DNA of 64,000 bases from Trichobilharzia szidati (Eukaryota > Platyhelminthes > Trematoda > Strigeidida > Schistosomatidae). Made by a program: the position numbers and the translations under genes. Under the pieces are notes generated by a model. That model saw nothing but the letters and a program-made list of their open reading frames with translations. It was not told the DNA's origin and ran no database searches. The DNA is taken from assembly GCA_944472155.2 (NCBI GenBank), contig OX235272.1, positions 13,562,354 to 13,626,353 of the forward strand, read 5' to 3'. Positions 42,622-54,229 of this stretch are shown piece by piece; positions within the stretch are counted from its first letter, which is position 1, and every line of letters begins with the position of its first letter.

Positions 42622-43195
42622 TACCAAACGAAGCAGCAGCAAAAATAGTGAATTCTTCAGCAAAGATCGATAGTTCTGAGGGACTGCAAGAAGGTGTGAC
42701 ATAGATATTTGTGATAAAAATGCAGTTATACTTAGATAAGTGTTTAGGTCGGCATTTATTAGTTATACAATCATTTAAGAATTTGAAGCAGACGTTGTTG
42801 GCAGTAGACCACTGAGAATTAATAAAAGTAGCAACACCTCCACCTCTCTTCTTCTTTGAACTGCATCGGTCTTGTCCGTACACTGTGAAATCAGGTAAAG
42901 AGACTAAATTATCGTCATATGAATCGTGCAGCCAAGTTTCTTGGAGAGTAATTACAGCAGTATTACAATGTACATTTGAGTATAATAGAGAATGCAAGTA
43001 ATTAATCTTGTTTGGTAGAGATCTGCAATTTGTGCTCATAATCACAGGAACAGTCATCAAATGCAGTGGAGTACGCTTTAAAGCTCGTTGCCATCCACCA
43101 TGAGGCTTTCTCTTAAGTTTGTTAGAAACAAGTAAATCAGCCGGTTGGAAACGTTTTAAATAACCACGAGAGTAAACAATACGATTAGAACACAT
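42622..43195 (-). mobile_element. CR1-like LINE, endonuclease N-terminal part
   Basis: VPVIMSTNCRSLPNKINYLH (N-RSL-NK start of an APE nuclease), TAVITLQETWLHDSYDD (catalytic ETW), KRGGGVATFINSQW, CIFITNIYVTP, up to ASFGNS where the gypsy LTR begins. The nuclease resumes beyond the gypsy element at 36,413. About 40 residues precede the nuclease; the true 5' end is not recognised. Confidence 0.82.
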
Positions 43196-43199
43196 AATT

Positions 43200-44395
43200 G
43201 AATGATTAAAATAAAATAAATCCGAGGAAATAGATGCAATATATAGGATGGAAATTTTGGTAGCCCAAGATTTAAGCAGGCCCCCTTGGGTGCTCCCTAT
43301 TCCTCAAATGGCTTTCTACTAGTCAATAGTGAATATTAAGTTTTGTGAATGTTGTGAGCTACAGAGTTTAGGAGATTATGGTCATGTGTTATAGTGAGTA
43401 GTTCATTTGAAAGAGACTTTTGACTTTGAGTTGTATGGTTGTAAGTATGTAATACATTCTTGTTCTCGTGATAAATTTGTTAGCAGTAATTATTATCAGT
43501 ACCTATATTTTGTAAGGATGGTATATAATGGAACGTACTAATTCAGTTGTCAAACGTTAGAACTATTTGTTCGAATTGAAACAAGTGCTCATCTAAGGGT
43601 AAACTGATACTTCAAAAGTCGAAACATCAAATAAGTGATAAATTTATTAAAATCATTTACGTGAGGATAGTCAAAGTTGTATATTTAGAAGTAATAGTAA
43701 CTTGTTGATAATTTAAGGGATGTTTTGACTGACAGTAACATAGGTGGGACAGTATAACTGAATGAGTGGATAAGGAACATCAACTGCCCCATATACGTAT
43801 ATTTTGAAGTAAAACACAATAGGGTAAAGTACTTCGAAGACGAGAGCAGGGTGGTATCCTGAAACTACTACTTTAATGAGAAACTAAATTTGTTTTCGAG
43901 TTACGACTGAAGGTAAACGGCTTGTTGATAGGCTAAGTGATTATAAGCATTACTCAAAAGCGTAAGAATAAGCGTATCCAAATACTATATCACTTATAAA
44001 TCTATCTTTTTGATAATCTAGCAACGAAGACCACGAGTAGCACTTCTTAGTCAGCAGAAGTATGAGCACATAGTGAAAGTGTTTTCGAGAGCTAATACGA
44101 CGAGGTTAGCTTTTTTCGAATATATACTCACCTATCAATGGAACGAAAGGATAATGGAGAATCATTGTCCTGAGAATTGTATTTGATGTCCGGGGAATTT
44201 TATTACAGGCATACTTCGCAGCATCATTTACAAGTCTTGCTTGCCCTTGCGTCTGTAATATGTATATTTATCTCGAATTAGAGGAGAGATTATTGTTAGA
44301 CAACTCTTTTTTCAGTTAGCAAAGAACCAAATGAAAAAATACGACTATCAATTGTTGACATTTCGGTGATTATTGTCCACTTTTTAACATTTCGT
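43200..44395. other. Non-coding spacer
   Basis: AT-rich sequence without motifs; no repeat match noticed. Confidence 0.35.
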
Positions 44396-44399
44396 TATA

Positions 44400-45420
44400 C
44401 CTAGACTATATGTCATTCTGACTGAATGACTTTCAGCATAGAAGCTTGCACACAAGTTCACCTATTCAAGTTACCACATTCCATGTAGCACATAAAGATA
44501 GAGAAAAAAGAAACTAAATGGAACTCTAACGAGCGTAAATGTGAGGGAGAAAGCGTAGTAACAAGAATAAAATATGTTGGTTGATTAGATACGTGTGATT
44601 ACACACACTGAATGCATCTGTGTCATTGACAGCGATTTGGAGTAACATCTCAACCTAACACTAGGTTTAACCTCAGTTTTACCCATCACATTGTGATACT
44701 TAATACAGGGGATTGGGACAGACACCTACGATCAAACACCGGTAGTATTTTCATATCTCCCAGCTTCATTGGTCACTTCTCGTAGCCTTTTTTTATTCCT
44801 TTACGTTCCCGGTGTAACATGGGGCTTCAGGCTACAGACTTGAAGTTTCCTTAGCAGCGGTGTTTATTTTTATGGGATGGAGTTGCTGGCGTCATGCCCA
44901 ACCTTCCCGCCTTGCCAGTCCTATTACCGGCCTAGCGAGGTAAAGAAGTGCATAGGCTGGGAATCGGACTCTGGACCACCTGCATGGCTGGCAAGCATTC
45001 TGCAGCTGGGCCACCAACGTACTCTCATAACCTATGTGGACTATTCCCTGGTGAGCCCCTAAAGTCAATGACAGAAAATTCTATTAATATGCGTAGGATG
45101 AAATTGAATTAAAATAAGCGTGACAGTTGTAGAAATGAGCCTTCTATTACATCTTTCTTGGAAATATGAGTTCTCTCATAGTTTAATTTGCGTATTAAGT
45201 GAATGGAATGCAATTTGTAGAATTCGTAAAATTCGCAAGCTGATGCACTACTTTTCAAAGAACCTAGATAATGTTTCCACATTGAGGTGAGAAGTGGGTT
45301 TTGTGATTGTACAAACTCGATAGGTTATGAACTACTGCCAATAAAAATGACAACAATTCTCAGAATTACGAGTTTAAATTTCAGCTTGACTGCGACATTC
45401 AGCAATCGTTAAATGACCAC
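44400..45420 (-). repeat. Antisense RTE family 1 relic with a SINE inside
   Basis: 44,420-44,500 is the antisense LINE tail (gactttcagcatagaagcttgcacacaag). 44,640-44,770 and 45,060-45,400 are decayed RT-region sequence shared with 47,640-48,430. A type B SINE lies in the middle. Confidence 0.5.
44785..45020 (-). mobile_element. tRNA-derived SINE, type B, second copy
   Basis: Minus strand: GTTGGTGGCCCAGCTGCAGA ... tRNA-like head, CCTCGCTAGGCCGGTAATAG body, 3' end GAAGCCCCATGTTACACCGG GAACGTAAAGGAATAAAAAA. It is more diverged than the 28-kb copy, with a central insertion of ~50 bp. It shares the 3' end with RTE family 2 LINEs. Confidence 0.68.
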
Positions 45421-45429
45421 TTGACGGGC

Positions 45430-45969
45430 GTTGATAAGGCATATCCCCTGTTTGAAGTGGCGCCTCCACCTTTACCTTGAGGAAATTTGCGCGGTCTAGT
45501 TGATTTCAGTTCGGCTGATTTGTTTCGTTTGATCTAGGTAGCTGTATTTGACGTGATTGTGGTTTCTATTTGGCTTGAACCGTGTTGATTTTGTTAAGAA
45601 TAGTCGTCAAAAGCTGTCTCTAAGCCTGAAGGCAGTTATCGTGCAAGAGGATGCTTGAGAATGTGTTTAATGTGAAAATCATAGGGTGCACCTAAAATCC
45701 TTGGTGTTAACTCCTGTTTGTGGCGTCTCAGTGATTTCTGCAGAGCTTCGTTTTATCACTTGTGTCCATATTAGTCGTTCACGAGTGTTTCAGTAAATGT
45801 TTGTGGTTATAATCAGGAACTTTCCAAAACGGTAATTGTGGTAAGGAATTTATATTTTTTCCGCTATGGTTGCCAAGTCAATATCACTTTCAAGTTGCTT
45901 ACTGTACTCTGTTGGCTATTCGTGAATTTTTAGTTCAAAAGCTTCTGTTTTCATTTACAGTGGTACCTA
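45430..45969 (+). promoter_or_regulatory. Upstream/5' region of the MULE-like gene
   Basis: 45,430-45,600 is similar to 28,545-28,720 (TTTGAAGTGGCGCC core), as expected for a shared transposon terminus or promoter. A good acceptor (tcatttacag, ending 45,960) lies just before the first coding ATG at 45,970, so an untranslated first exon or trans-splicing is possible. Confidence 0.4.
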
Positions 45970-46589
45970 ATGGACGCATTGGCACCTGCAGACAATGGCA
46001 ACCAACCTGCCTTTCCTATATCAGTGGATATCAAAAAACTTTTTGACGGAATTATGTTTAGTCACAGGTATACCAGTTGGGTTCAAGTAGAAGATGCTCT
46101 AAGTCAGCTGGAATCAGTAATATATATATGTATGACAGAGTATTCCTAGGCAACTCATACACATTATGTAATGAAAAAGTGCATACGGAACCATGAATCT
46201 CAGGAGTTGAAGTACAAATTAGTAGTCTGTACATATGGCGTGAAGCGAAAAACTAGAGGTTCAGGTTTACGCGTCAAACCGTAAGAATTCTATTATTTAT
46301 TTCTGCAGTGCAAAATACACCAGTTGCCAATCTGGCTTTCGTATACGCTACAAGGGGGACGAGTTTATCATTTCTTCTGCGAAAACAGTTCACAATCACA
46401 GATGTGAACAAAGTCTCATGATAGGTGATCCATATTTAAGACGCTTGTCTGGGGATGAAAAGGAGAATATTGCACCAGTTGTGAAGACTACATCTGAGGT
46501 TGGTGATGTTTTGGAATATGCTGAAGAGAATTTTAACAAAATTTTGACGATCACAGATGTGTATAATTTACGTAAGGATGTGAGACCAG
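45970..46589 (+). CDS. MULE/FAR1-like transposase-derived gene, N-terminal exons
   Basis: Three exons join in perfect phase. 45,970-46,116: MDALAPADNGNQPAFPISVD ... VQVEDALSQLES. A 33-bp intron. 46,150-46,280: ATHTHYVMKKCIRNHESQEL KYKLVVCTYGVKRKTRGSG. A 28-bp intron. 46,309-46,589: AKYTSCQSGFRIRYKGDEFI ISSAKTVHNHRCEQ ... TITDVYNLRKDVRPG, ending at CAG|GTAAGTG. The C...C...HNH pattern is the FAR1-type zinc domain at the start of Mutator-like transposases and ZSWIM-type genes; 'FDGIMFSHRYTSW' fits the segment before it. At least 186 residues without a stop. The catalytic core is not found in the next kilobase, which holds an inverted unknown repeat, so the gene may be truncated or continue after a long intron. 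Confidence 0.7.
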
Positions 46590-46737
46590 GTAAGTGATGT
46601 AGTTTAAAGTTACTTTGGAAGCCATGCCCTTGAGATCAGATGTTATGTGCATAATAAGGCAAAGCGGTCAGGTGGTTGAATACGTGGATTCGAATAGAAC
46701 AAGTTGACCTGTAAGATACCTCACGGATTTCTGTAGG

Positions 46738-47580
46738 GCCTAACGGGTAGCATCTTGACAAGAAGCTGAACAGGCGTGTAGATAGTAGGAGCCAAAGCAC
46801 TTTTCATTTATAATTAGATCCGGACAACCCTTATTATTTTTTTGGTGAGGGTCCAGACTAATGTTTAATTCTCGAGCTGTCGAAAATGCATGTTGCTGTC
46901 CTACAGATTGGAGCGATTCACAATTGTAACCACTACCATATCTGCCGATCAGCATGCGCCACCCCAACCCCTCCTTTTCTGATGTTAAGGTCTGAGATTG
47001 TTTCGGCAACAACCGTAGTTGCAGCACTGCATTTCTTTGAGCCCGTCCCAGTCATACAGTATGCTGCACATTAATAGCTTTCATGACAGGTGATTCCCAT
47101 TAGGTCAGCAGATAACATCTTTATACATGCATACATGTATACAAGTACTTGTTACAAACGCCCAGGAAATTGCGTTTACTTTAGGAAGTATGAAGTATAG
47201 GAGTAGCTAGTATTACAGCAACTAAGTTACAGTCTATTTAGCAGAGTAAAATGGGTAGTCGAACAATTATTGATAAAATTATTTACAATAATCCTGAAGA
47301 AAACAGCCGGTTAACAGAGCTAATTATGCTAAATTTTCATGGCCGGTGGCACAGTGGTTAGGACTCTCGCCGACCATGCACATGGTCCGGGGTTCGATCC
47401 CCTGCCGGCGCACACTCGATATCTATGGTATGCCTGAGTTTGGGCAACCGATATCCATGCTGAAAATTCCATACTTGTACTGAAAATACGGTGTGGAATC
47501 AAGCTGTAAATCAAAATCAAATCAAAATCAAAAATCATACGGTGCGCATTAGACATTGCAAAGTAACCCTTCAACTTATA
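46738..47580 (-). repeat. Unknown repeat, copy 2, inverted relative to 33.4-34.1 kb
   Basis: The reverse complement aligns along its length with 33,380-34,100, including the GWRMLIGRYGSGYNCESLQS frame and 'ctctgctaaatag...aacttagtt'. A type A SINE splits it at 47,341-47,534. Confidence 0.7.
47341..47534 (+). mobile_element. tRNA-derived SINE, type A
   Basis: Head GGCCGGTGGCACAGTGGTTA (A box), then GACCATG-CA-CATGGTC, then GGGGTTCGATCCCC (B box) and TGCCGGC, which pairs with the head's GCCGGTG. Body TCCATGCTGAAAATTCCATA, end GTGTGGAATCAAGCTGTAAA then (TCAAAA)n. TCAT lies on both sides (47,337-47,340; 47,535-47,538). The filled site is recognisable because the empty version exists at 33.4 kb. 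Confidence 0.85.
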
Positions 47581-47639
47581 TAATGTTAAAAATAATGCGA
47601 AATATTATGAAGATTATACGTTTTAGAAAAGTGTTGAGA

Positions 47640-48430
47640 TTACTCAGAGTGAATGCATCTGTGCTATAAACAAAGACTTGCAGACATATATCTAGTAGTT
47701 CTTCTAGCTGACTGTCAAAGATTTTATGAATCAATACCAGCTTTTCATTTGACCGACCCAAACACATTTGGAACCTCAAAATGTGCTGGCTAACATTATC
47801 CCTTGAGGAAGGCGATGGCTTGGTATGCCATCACGTGTTATAGTCATCTCAACCTATTCATCTTCCCTACCTTGAAGACTAACTCACCCTCCCCACCTAA
47901 AAATGCATGCGTAACCTCAACAGTAATCGCCATATTATACTGCCTTACTCATGAGATAGAACACAGACACCTATAATCAAATATCGGTATTCTTTTCATA
48001 TTTTCCAGCATCAGGGGTTACTTCTCATAGTTTATGTGCACAGTATCATCAGCAAACTGTAAGTTGATGAGACTATTACCTCTAAAGTCAACTATAGACT
48101 ATCCTACTAATATATGTGTGATTGGATTGAACTGATATAAGGATGACAGTTTAAGAATTCAGCCTTGTGTTACATCCCAATCGAAAATGTGTTTTCTCGG
48201 ATAATTCGTAAACAGTAATCAGTGAATAGAAAACATTCTGTAGACTTTATGAAACTCACAAACCGGCGCACTACTTTTGCAGGCATTATAGTGTTTCCTC
48301 AATAAAGCGAGATTGGTATATTTTGGTTGCATAAGACGAGTAAGTGGTATCCTGGCAATACCAATGACTACAACAAGTCTAGGAACTTTGCACTACAAAT
48401 TTACTTTACTGAATACTCCAGCAGATTTTA
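47640..48430 (-). repeat. Antisense RTE family 1 RT relic
   Basis: 47,800-47,860 is the antisense C-terminal block (gaggaaggcgatggcttgg). 47,940-48,130 reads, with gaps, RCLCSIS and 'QLADDTVHIN', a worn YADD region. Overall it parallels 44,600-45,400. Confidence 0.5.
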
Positions 48431-48845
48431 AGTAAACACTTGACAAATATCAAATTTATACAGGAAGTCAGTAAGATTTACTAGACCAAAAGCACTTTCG
48501 GTTTTCATTGGAGTTCTCCATGACGAATTTATTCCTCCAAGAGCCTACACAGTTTACAACTTCAATTGAATAACATTGACGTGGAAGAAATTCCATTCTT
48601 CATTACTAAACTTAATGATAATAAAAATGTCTTTTATTCTAGAAACAGGAGCATTCGTAATGTTTCACTTTATGTAAATGCAGTTACATACAGTTGCACG
48701 AGGACTCAATGCAACTCAGTGCACAATAGTATATACACAAATAAACTGAAAAATAACGCCCTCCTTACCTTCTGAACAGCTTATCCTTATTACAGGATAA
48801 TAACTTTCTTTCACGTATGAGCCTGAGTTATGTCTATGAAATCAC

Positions 48846-50575
48846 AATATTACATCAGTTAAACCTTCCGCCCAAACCAAGGCCACTTGAAACCAATAGC
48901 AACATAGCGACAGACGTAAAACACGAAGGCTCCTAGGATGCATAACTCGCAATTTCTTTTGTTGTGAAACTAGGGTTTTATTATATAAAGTATGTGTCCG
49001 ACCTATTCTAGAATACTGCCCGTTTATTCTTAGCGGACTAAGACAAAATGACAAGCTTAAGTTAGAAGGAGTGCAACGGCAATTCACCTTAAGAATTCTT
49101 GGTTTAGAAAGTGGTCTCCAATACTATGAACGTTGCGACAGACTAAGTTTAGAGCCACTCTGGAAAAGACGTCTTAAACTAAACCTGATTTTTTACTACA
49201 AGCTAACTAATCTGCTCGTGCACTCCTCCGAGCCAATAATTAAACCTACCGCTGTCATCAGTTACAATCTTAGAAATCATCACAACCTAGTTGCTACAGA
49301 GCATTGTCAGACTTACATGCGGTATAATTTCTTCTTAAATAAGTTTTCAGTCATTTGGAATAGACTACCAGCTGATGTGCCCGATGCAAACACACTCACA
49401 GTGTTCATCTCCTCAGTCACCAGACTGCTCAAAGATGACAGTGCACTTCTGAGTCTGAATCGTACACCCACTTTTTCGTCCAACATAGATATTTTAAGTT
49501 CATTAAACGTGTAATTACAACAAACTACAATTATAAATTTTTATATTATTGGAAGTACATGATAGACATTTTTACACAGGACAATAATATTAGCTCACAC
49601 AATATAAAAGTTAGCATCACGGGAATAGTTAGTTAGTGCACCAAAATAACTATAATTACTAAACAGAATATAAATGTGTATATAGATATTAATCACTCCC
49701 TAAGTACTCCACTTGCTTTCTTTTGCGTTGTTGTTGTTTGTCTTCTTTTGTCTCCCACCATTTCAGCTTCCATTTAACTTTTTGAATGAGAACGAAGAAT
49801 GCAGATATTTGCCCATTTACATTGACAAATGATCTGCAAACATTATTGGTCCCATATCTTACAATTCCCTCGTGAATTGCGCATTGCCTTCACCAACGAC
49901 GTACCCTGGATTACAGTTGTGAAATATACCTTCATATCAATAAAAAAGTATTGATTTATAATACTTCACGAATGTAACTTATAACACAACTGATCTTGTC
50001 TGCAAAATAGCTTGCATTTCTTGAAAACACCCGTTTATAAGAAAATATAAACTACCATTATTATTAGTCGACCTTGAGTACTATTCACTTGTGATGTTAC
50101 GAAGAAAATGCTGACAAAAGTATACAAGTGGATTACTTATTTTAAATTATTATCAAGAATAAGACTCGATGCCGTACACACCAAAGTTATATGGAGGAAT
50201 TACTTCAAGCTTTATTTTTTTCCCAAGTATTTGTAATCCATCCAAAACATACTTGGGTTTTTTTGTTAATGCGAAGACAATACTTCTATATTTCTTGATG
50301 TGCTCCATTGAATGACTAGTTATCATATTGTTCCCATAGACAAAATGACTTCAACCTTATAATTTTACCATGAACCAAATTTATGTAATTTAAATGATAC
50401 TTATCCATGCCTGTACAATTGGTGTGTCCTACACAGGTAGGAAAAAATGTATTTAATGAAATTACTATTATTAAATATGTTTACTAATCGTATATGTAAT
50501 TTATCATATTGATGATGCCTGTAAACTGGCGTCCCTCATGTACAAAATGAGAATATACTATTATTTATTTATAAA
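48846..50575 (+). mobile_element. LINE C-terminus and 3'UTR (jockey/CR1-like)
   Basis: 49,000-49,514: RPILEYCPFILSGLRQNDKL, LEGVQRQFTLRILGL, LEPLWKRRLKLNLIFYYKLT, IWNRLPADVPDANTLTVFIS, ending ILSSLNV. The segment before (from 48,846) continues the thumb region in another frame. The RT palm is missing. The 3'UTR runs to 50,575; its last ~385 bp are nearly identical, inverted, to 29,286-29,690, and it ends TATTATTTATTTA. Same family as the antisense copy at 30.6 kb. Confidence 0.78.
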
Positions 50576-50579
50576 TGAC

Positions 50580-52080
50580 TTCCTATGTGGGGAAAACTTT
50601 AGTGTTTGGAGTGGAGTGACAGCATCTAAGCATGTGTTCGAGTTATGGTAGAAGATGCTCAGAGCTCTCGAGAGGTCATCAGTAGTGAATTATTCGCTCC
50701 ATTCGGAGGATCTCAGCACTGATTCTACTAAGGTCCAGTTTGCCTTACTATAGTTCCTATATAGTACTTGTTGTGAAGTGGAGGTATGAGCTGCATTGCT
50801 ACTCAATGGAAGTTTCAGAGCACACACCACGTTCTGTGGTCACTACCTGAAAACTTAGAACCCACTAAGATTGAGAGGGGGCTTATATCGTGACAGAATA
50901 TTAAGTCTAGTACATTGTCACCTCTTGTAGGGATAGTGACAGTTTGTTTTCAGCCGAAGATGTCCAGTGTACCCAAAAGCTTGTCATATTAAGTTGGGCC
51001 TGTTAATAAATCCCAGTTGATTTCGGGTAGGTTCAAGTCTCCACATATGATCTTATGCTCGTATGGAAGAGTGGATACTTGCTCTGCGTACATTTATAAG
51101 TTGTTTCCCGTAATCACTAAAAGTATAAGGTGCTCTGTAGATACATCCTATTAGTAGTGTAGCACTTTTAAAGTGTACGTTGACCCATAGGGTGTCGTGC
51201 ATGTCATTGAGTTCCTTATTTTCTAGCTGCAATACAGTAAGTGTGCTCAGGAAGTACATTAGGCAGCCTCCTCCCTTACCACTCTTCCTGTCAAATCAAA
51301 AGAGTGTGTGTACCCTCCGATGCTTATCTCTTCGTCTGGTATATTGGAGTGACACCAAGATTCAGTATTAGTGATTATTGGGGGTTTGTATACCAGCGTG
51401 TGTGCCCTGAGCATCGGTAGTTTGTTCAGGATAGATCTAGCATTAATAAGTATTAAGTGGAGTTGAGATTTGAAGTAGTGTTTGAAGTGCTTAAGCTCGT
51501 CAATAAGGTTCAAATGTGGTTCGGCATCCACTGTTTCCGCGTGGCATATAAGCACTGTGTTGCAACTAGTTTGTCCACCTATGTCTGTCGATTTACTATC
51601 CATTTTTTAGTGGGTAATATGTTTGATTATTAGATAAACTATACGATGACCTGGTTCTAGGCTTGGGTAGGTTGGAGACTTTATTTGGCCTATGCTTGTA
51701 CAGTCTTTGGGTGTGACTAATAGTTCCGTGTTTACTAGCCCATGTCTGTTTTCTTCCCGATAAGGGGCCGACGTTAGTGGTACGGGTTCAGAATGGTTAA
51801 CATCCCCACCAGCTGTTTGGTTAGCGCTGACAGGGATGTGTTGGATAAAAATCTTTGGTAGCTTGTGATGCCCATGACTTGTTAATCTGCCTATTGTGTG
51901 GGGACATTCCAGGAGACCTTACATGGGTGTCGTTATATGCATAGCTGCACTGTGGTTTGTTTCCCAGATGGCTTGTTCCGTATAATCTGCCAAAGTTAGT
52001 TTGTGTGTCATGCTTTGTAGACCCTGAGTACCCGGTGGCTGAGCTTCGAGTGTTGTCACTAATATAACATATTTATTTTC
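50580..52080 (-). mobile_element. CR1-like LINE, endonuclease region, 5' part
   Basis: 51,603-51,259: HLNLIDELKHFKHYFKSQLH LILINARSILNKLP (N-RS--NK), ITNTESWCHSNIPDEEI (catalytic E in TESW), IGGYTHSFDL, then after a frameshift LWVNVHFKSATLLIGCIYRA P, then ICGDLNLPEINWDLLTG and DNVLDLIFCHD near 51,000-50,900. Stops are common below 50,950. It abuts the end of the previous LINE at 50,575. 51,610-52,080 is the presumed 5' leader. Confidence 0.7.
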
Positions 52081-52084
52081 GAAT

Positions 52085-52706
52085 ATTTAATAAAAGCGAA
52101 TGGACAATTTTTACAATATTCAAGTTGAGTACACGCACAAAAATACATGGAAAATTTCTTTAATATTACATAATTGTAAAAAAAGAAAGAAAGAAAAATA
52201 GAAGAAAATTTGCCCAGCAGCCCATGTTTTTTCCAATATTATGTACTTTTACTGCAGGACTATCAGTTTTATGTATTTTTATGTGTGATTGTTCATGTCA
52301 TGTGTCCATGTGAAACGTTAATATGTGGTGTAGAAGTTTGATTTTAATATCTAATATCTATAAAATCATTAAATGTAATACAAGAATCTTTTCAATTTTG
52401 AGCATTTGGATGTTGCTTACATATGTGAATCATAGGATATCAGCGACAGTTGTGTGTAGCAATAGTCTTTAACATCGGAGAGTTTTATAAAGACAATATG
52501 CTCTTTGCGTGTACATAGTGTGGAGCAGTTAGAAGATATAGAATAAACAAAATTGTCACGTATTTAGGAGGTTCATAACAGTACTATAGGTTCTATGAGT
52601 ATATATATGTGTATGAGCGTCATAATTTGTCTCGCAGTGTATTACAACAGATGGTAGTACAGTAGACGTTCACAGAGTAGTTTGATGTGATAATAAATTT
52701 ACAACA
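52085..52706 (-). other. Presumed 3'UTR of the R2-like element
   Basis: AT-rich sequence downstream of the R2-like stop codon, with TA-rich runs. No 28S rRNA sequence follows it. The end is placed near 52,085, where CR1-like leader sequence seems to begin. Confidence 0.4.
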
Positions 52707-53925
52707 TCATTGGTTCAATTGTTTTCCACGTCTGAGTCTATACGTTCCACGCATATAAGTATCATAGATTTTCAAAGAGCCTTTGATGGTTGAGATGCAG
52801 AGGTTCGAAATGTCGAAGGAGGTGAAGAACAGTCCGCGAAGGTATCTTGCAGAGAGTTGACTGATCATCCCTCGATAAGAGATTACAACAGGAATTTGCA
52901 GGATTCTTTGAACCGTATGTCCCATTGCAGACAGGAACCGTTGGCATGCAGCAACCATCGTTGGAGTTCCGTATTTTGACATCTTCAACGCATGGCTGAT
53001 ATAAATGAAGGCGTCGCTGCAGATTGTTACGTCGAGAATGTATGCTACTCCGTCTAACAAGATAATTAGATCAGGTTTACAGAAAGACGTGGGCGTTGGA
53101 ACACATGGCTCGACGTAAAATCTGGTATTCATTTTGCGCAATTTGTTAGCGATGAGCTTGAGGACGTAGTTGTGTCTCTTGCATCTGACGTCATGAGTTA
53201 GAGCGCAATGCTGAAGAATATGTTGAAGATTTTCCGGTTGACCACACCCGCCTCTGCAATTGATGTCCGCTCTAGAACGTCCACGCGTACTTCTCGTTTT
53301 TGTGCCCAAGAGGCCTCCACGCAGTTGAACGGCTCGTACATAGAGTTTGGGCAAGACCATTTCGGGGTTGAGAAGCCATTTGTGAGATTCAAGGCATTTT
53401 GTTGACTCAGTCAAACCGTAACCATCCGCCGATGAGTGTAGCTGTTGTGCCCAGCTTTCAAGGGCTTCTTCTACTGATGTCACTATTTGTCTATGGGCTT
53501 GCATCGGAAGGTTGCAGATCCTAAGAAAGGGTGTGAAGGTGGCGGAGGACGCGATGCTGCGTATGAGCGGATTCCTGTTGTTTAGTAGTGCCTCGATTCT
53601 TTTGCGACTATGAATCGGAATCGTTGTTGAGAGTATCATAATTCCCAGGCCTCCCTTTTTGATATCCGCGTGGAAAAATGCAGTTGGAGTGTCTTTCGGG
53701 AGGTGAAGCCAGCGGCGGACAGCTGCACGAATAAGTTTGTCCATCGTGTTCAGAGTATTCTTGTGAGTGATGCTCAGAGTCAGTAAATATAGTAGACGAG
53801 GAATCAGATTGTTCTTCAGGATTCTCATTCGTTGATGAGGTTTAAGGGGGGCGCTTTTCACATTGTCTAAGTATTCATTGAGGACGCCGACAAGGGGACT
53901 AAGTACCAACGAAATGCTTGCTAGC
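52707..53925 (-). mobile_element. R2-clade LINE C-terminal region with restriction-like endonuclease
   Basis: Open without a break from the RT thumb to a stop at 52,707. VLNEYLDNVKSAPLKPHQRM RILKNNLIPRLLYLLTLS, then IRAAVRRWLHLPKDTPTAFF HADIKKGGLGI, are the R2 thumb signatures. A C-x3-C-x7-H-x4-C knuckle (CRGGCGQPENLQHILQHC) follows, then the restriction-like nuclease KPDLIILLDGVAYILDVT (PD and D residues). The RT palm and N-terminal zinc fingers are absent, so it is 5'-truncated. The first ~35 residues of the frame look like unrelated flank. R2 elements normally insert in 28S rDNA; no rDNA is seen here. Confidence 0.85.
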
Positions 53926-54229
53926 AGAAACATATAAAGATTTAACGAGAGTTCAAATATTGAGGACGTTTGATTGTTAATCATTAATGGGTGGATAACC
54001 ACAGAAAAAGACAAATTCCGAAGTTAGTGAAACCAGCAGCTCGACCAAAATGGTGCTGTGGAATCATTTTTATGTGGCTACATTTATTATTATTTAACAA
54101 GTGTTAATCAAGCCAGTATTTCAAAAACCCCGGGAGGTACAAAATAGATTGACTCTTTCCTGCATCACTTTTCGCATTTCTGTGAATGTATTTTATAGCA
54201 GTTAGTCAGCTGCCAAGATAAAGTATTGG

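Noticed and set aside
47341..47411. A functional tRNA gene
   Set aside because: A and B boxes and an acceptor stem are present, but the anticodon region is a near-perfect hairpin (GACCATG-CA-CATGGTC) without a normal 7-base loop. The unit has a SINE body and tail and occurs in several copies.
52926..53925. 28S rDNA context for the R2-like element
   Set aside because: No ribosomal RNA sequence is recognisable on either side.
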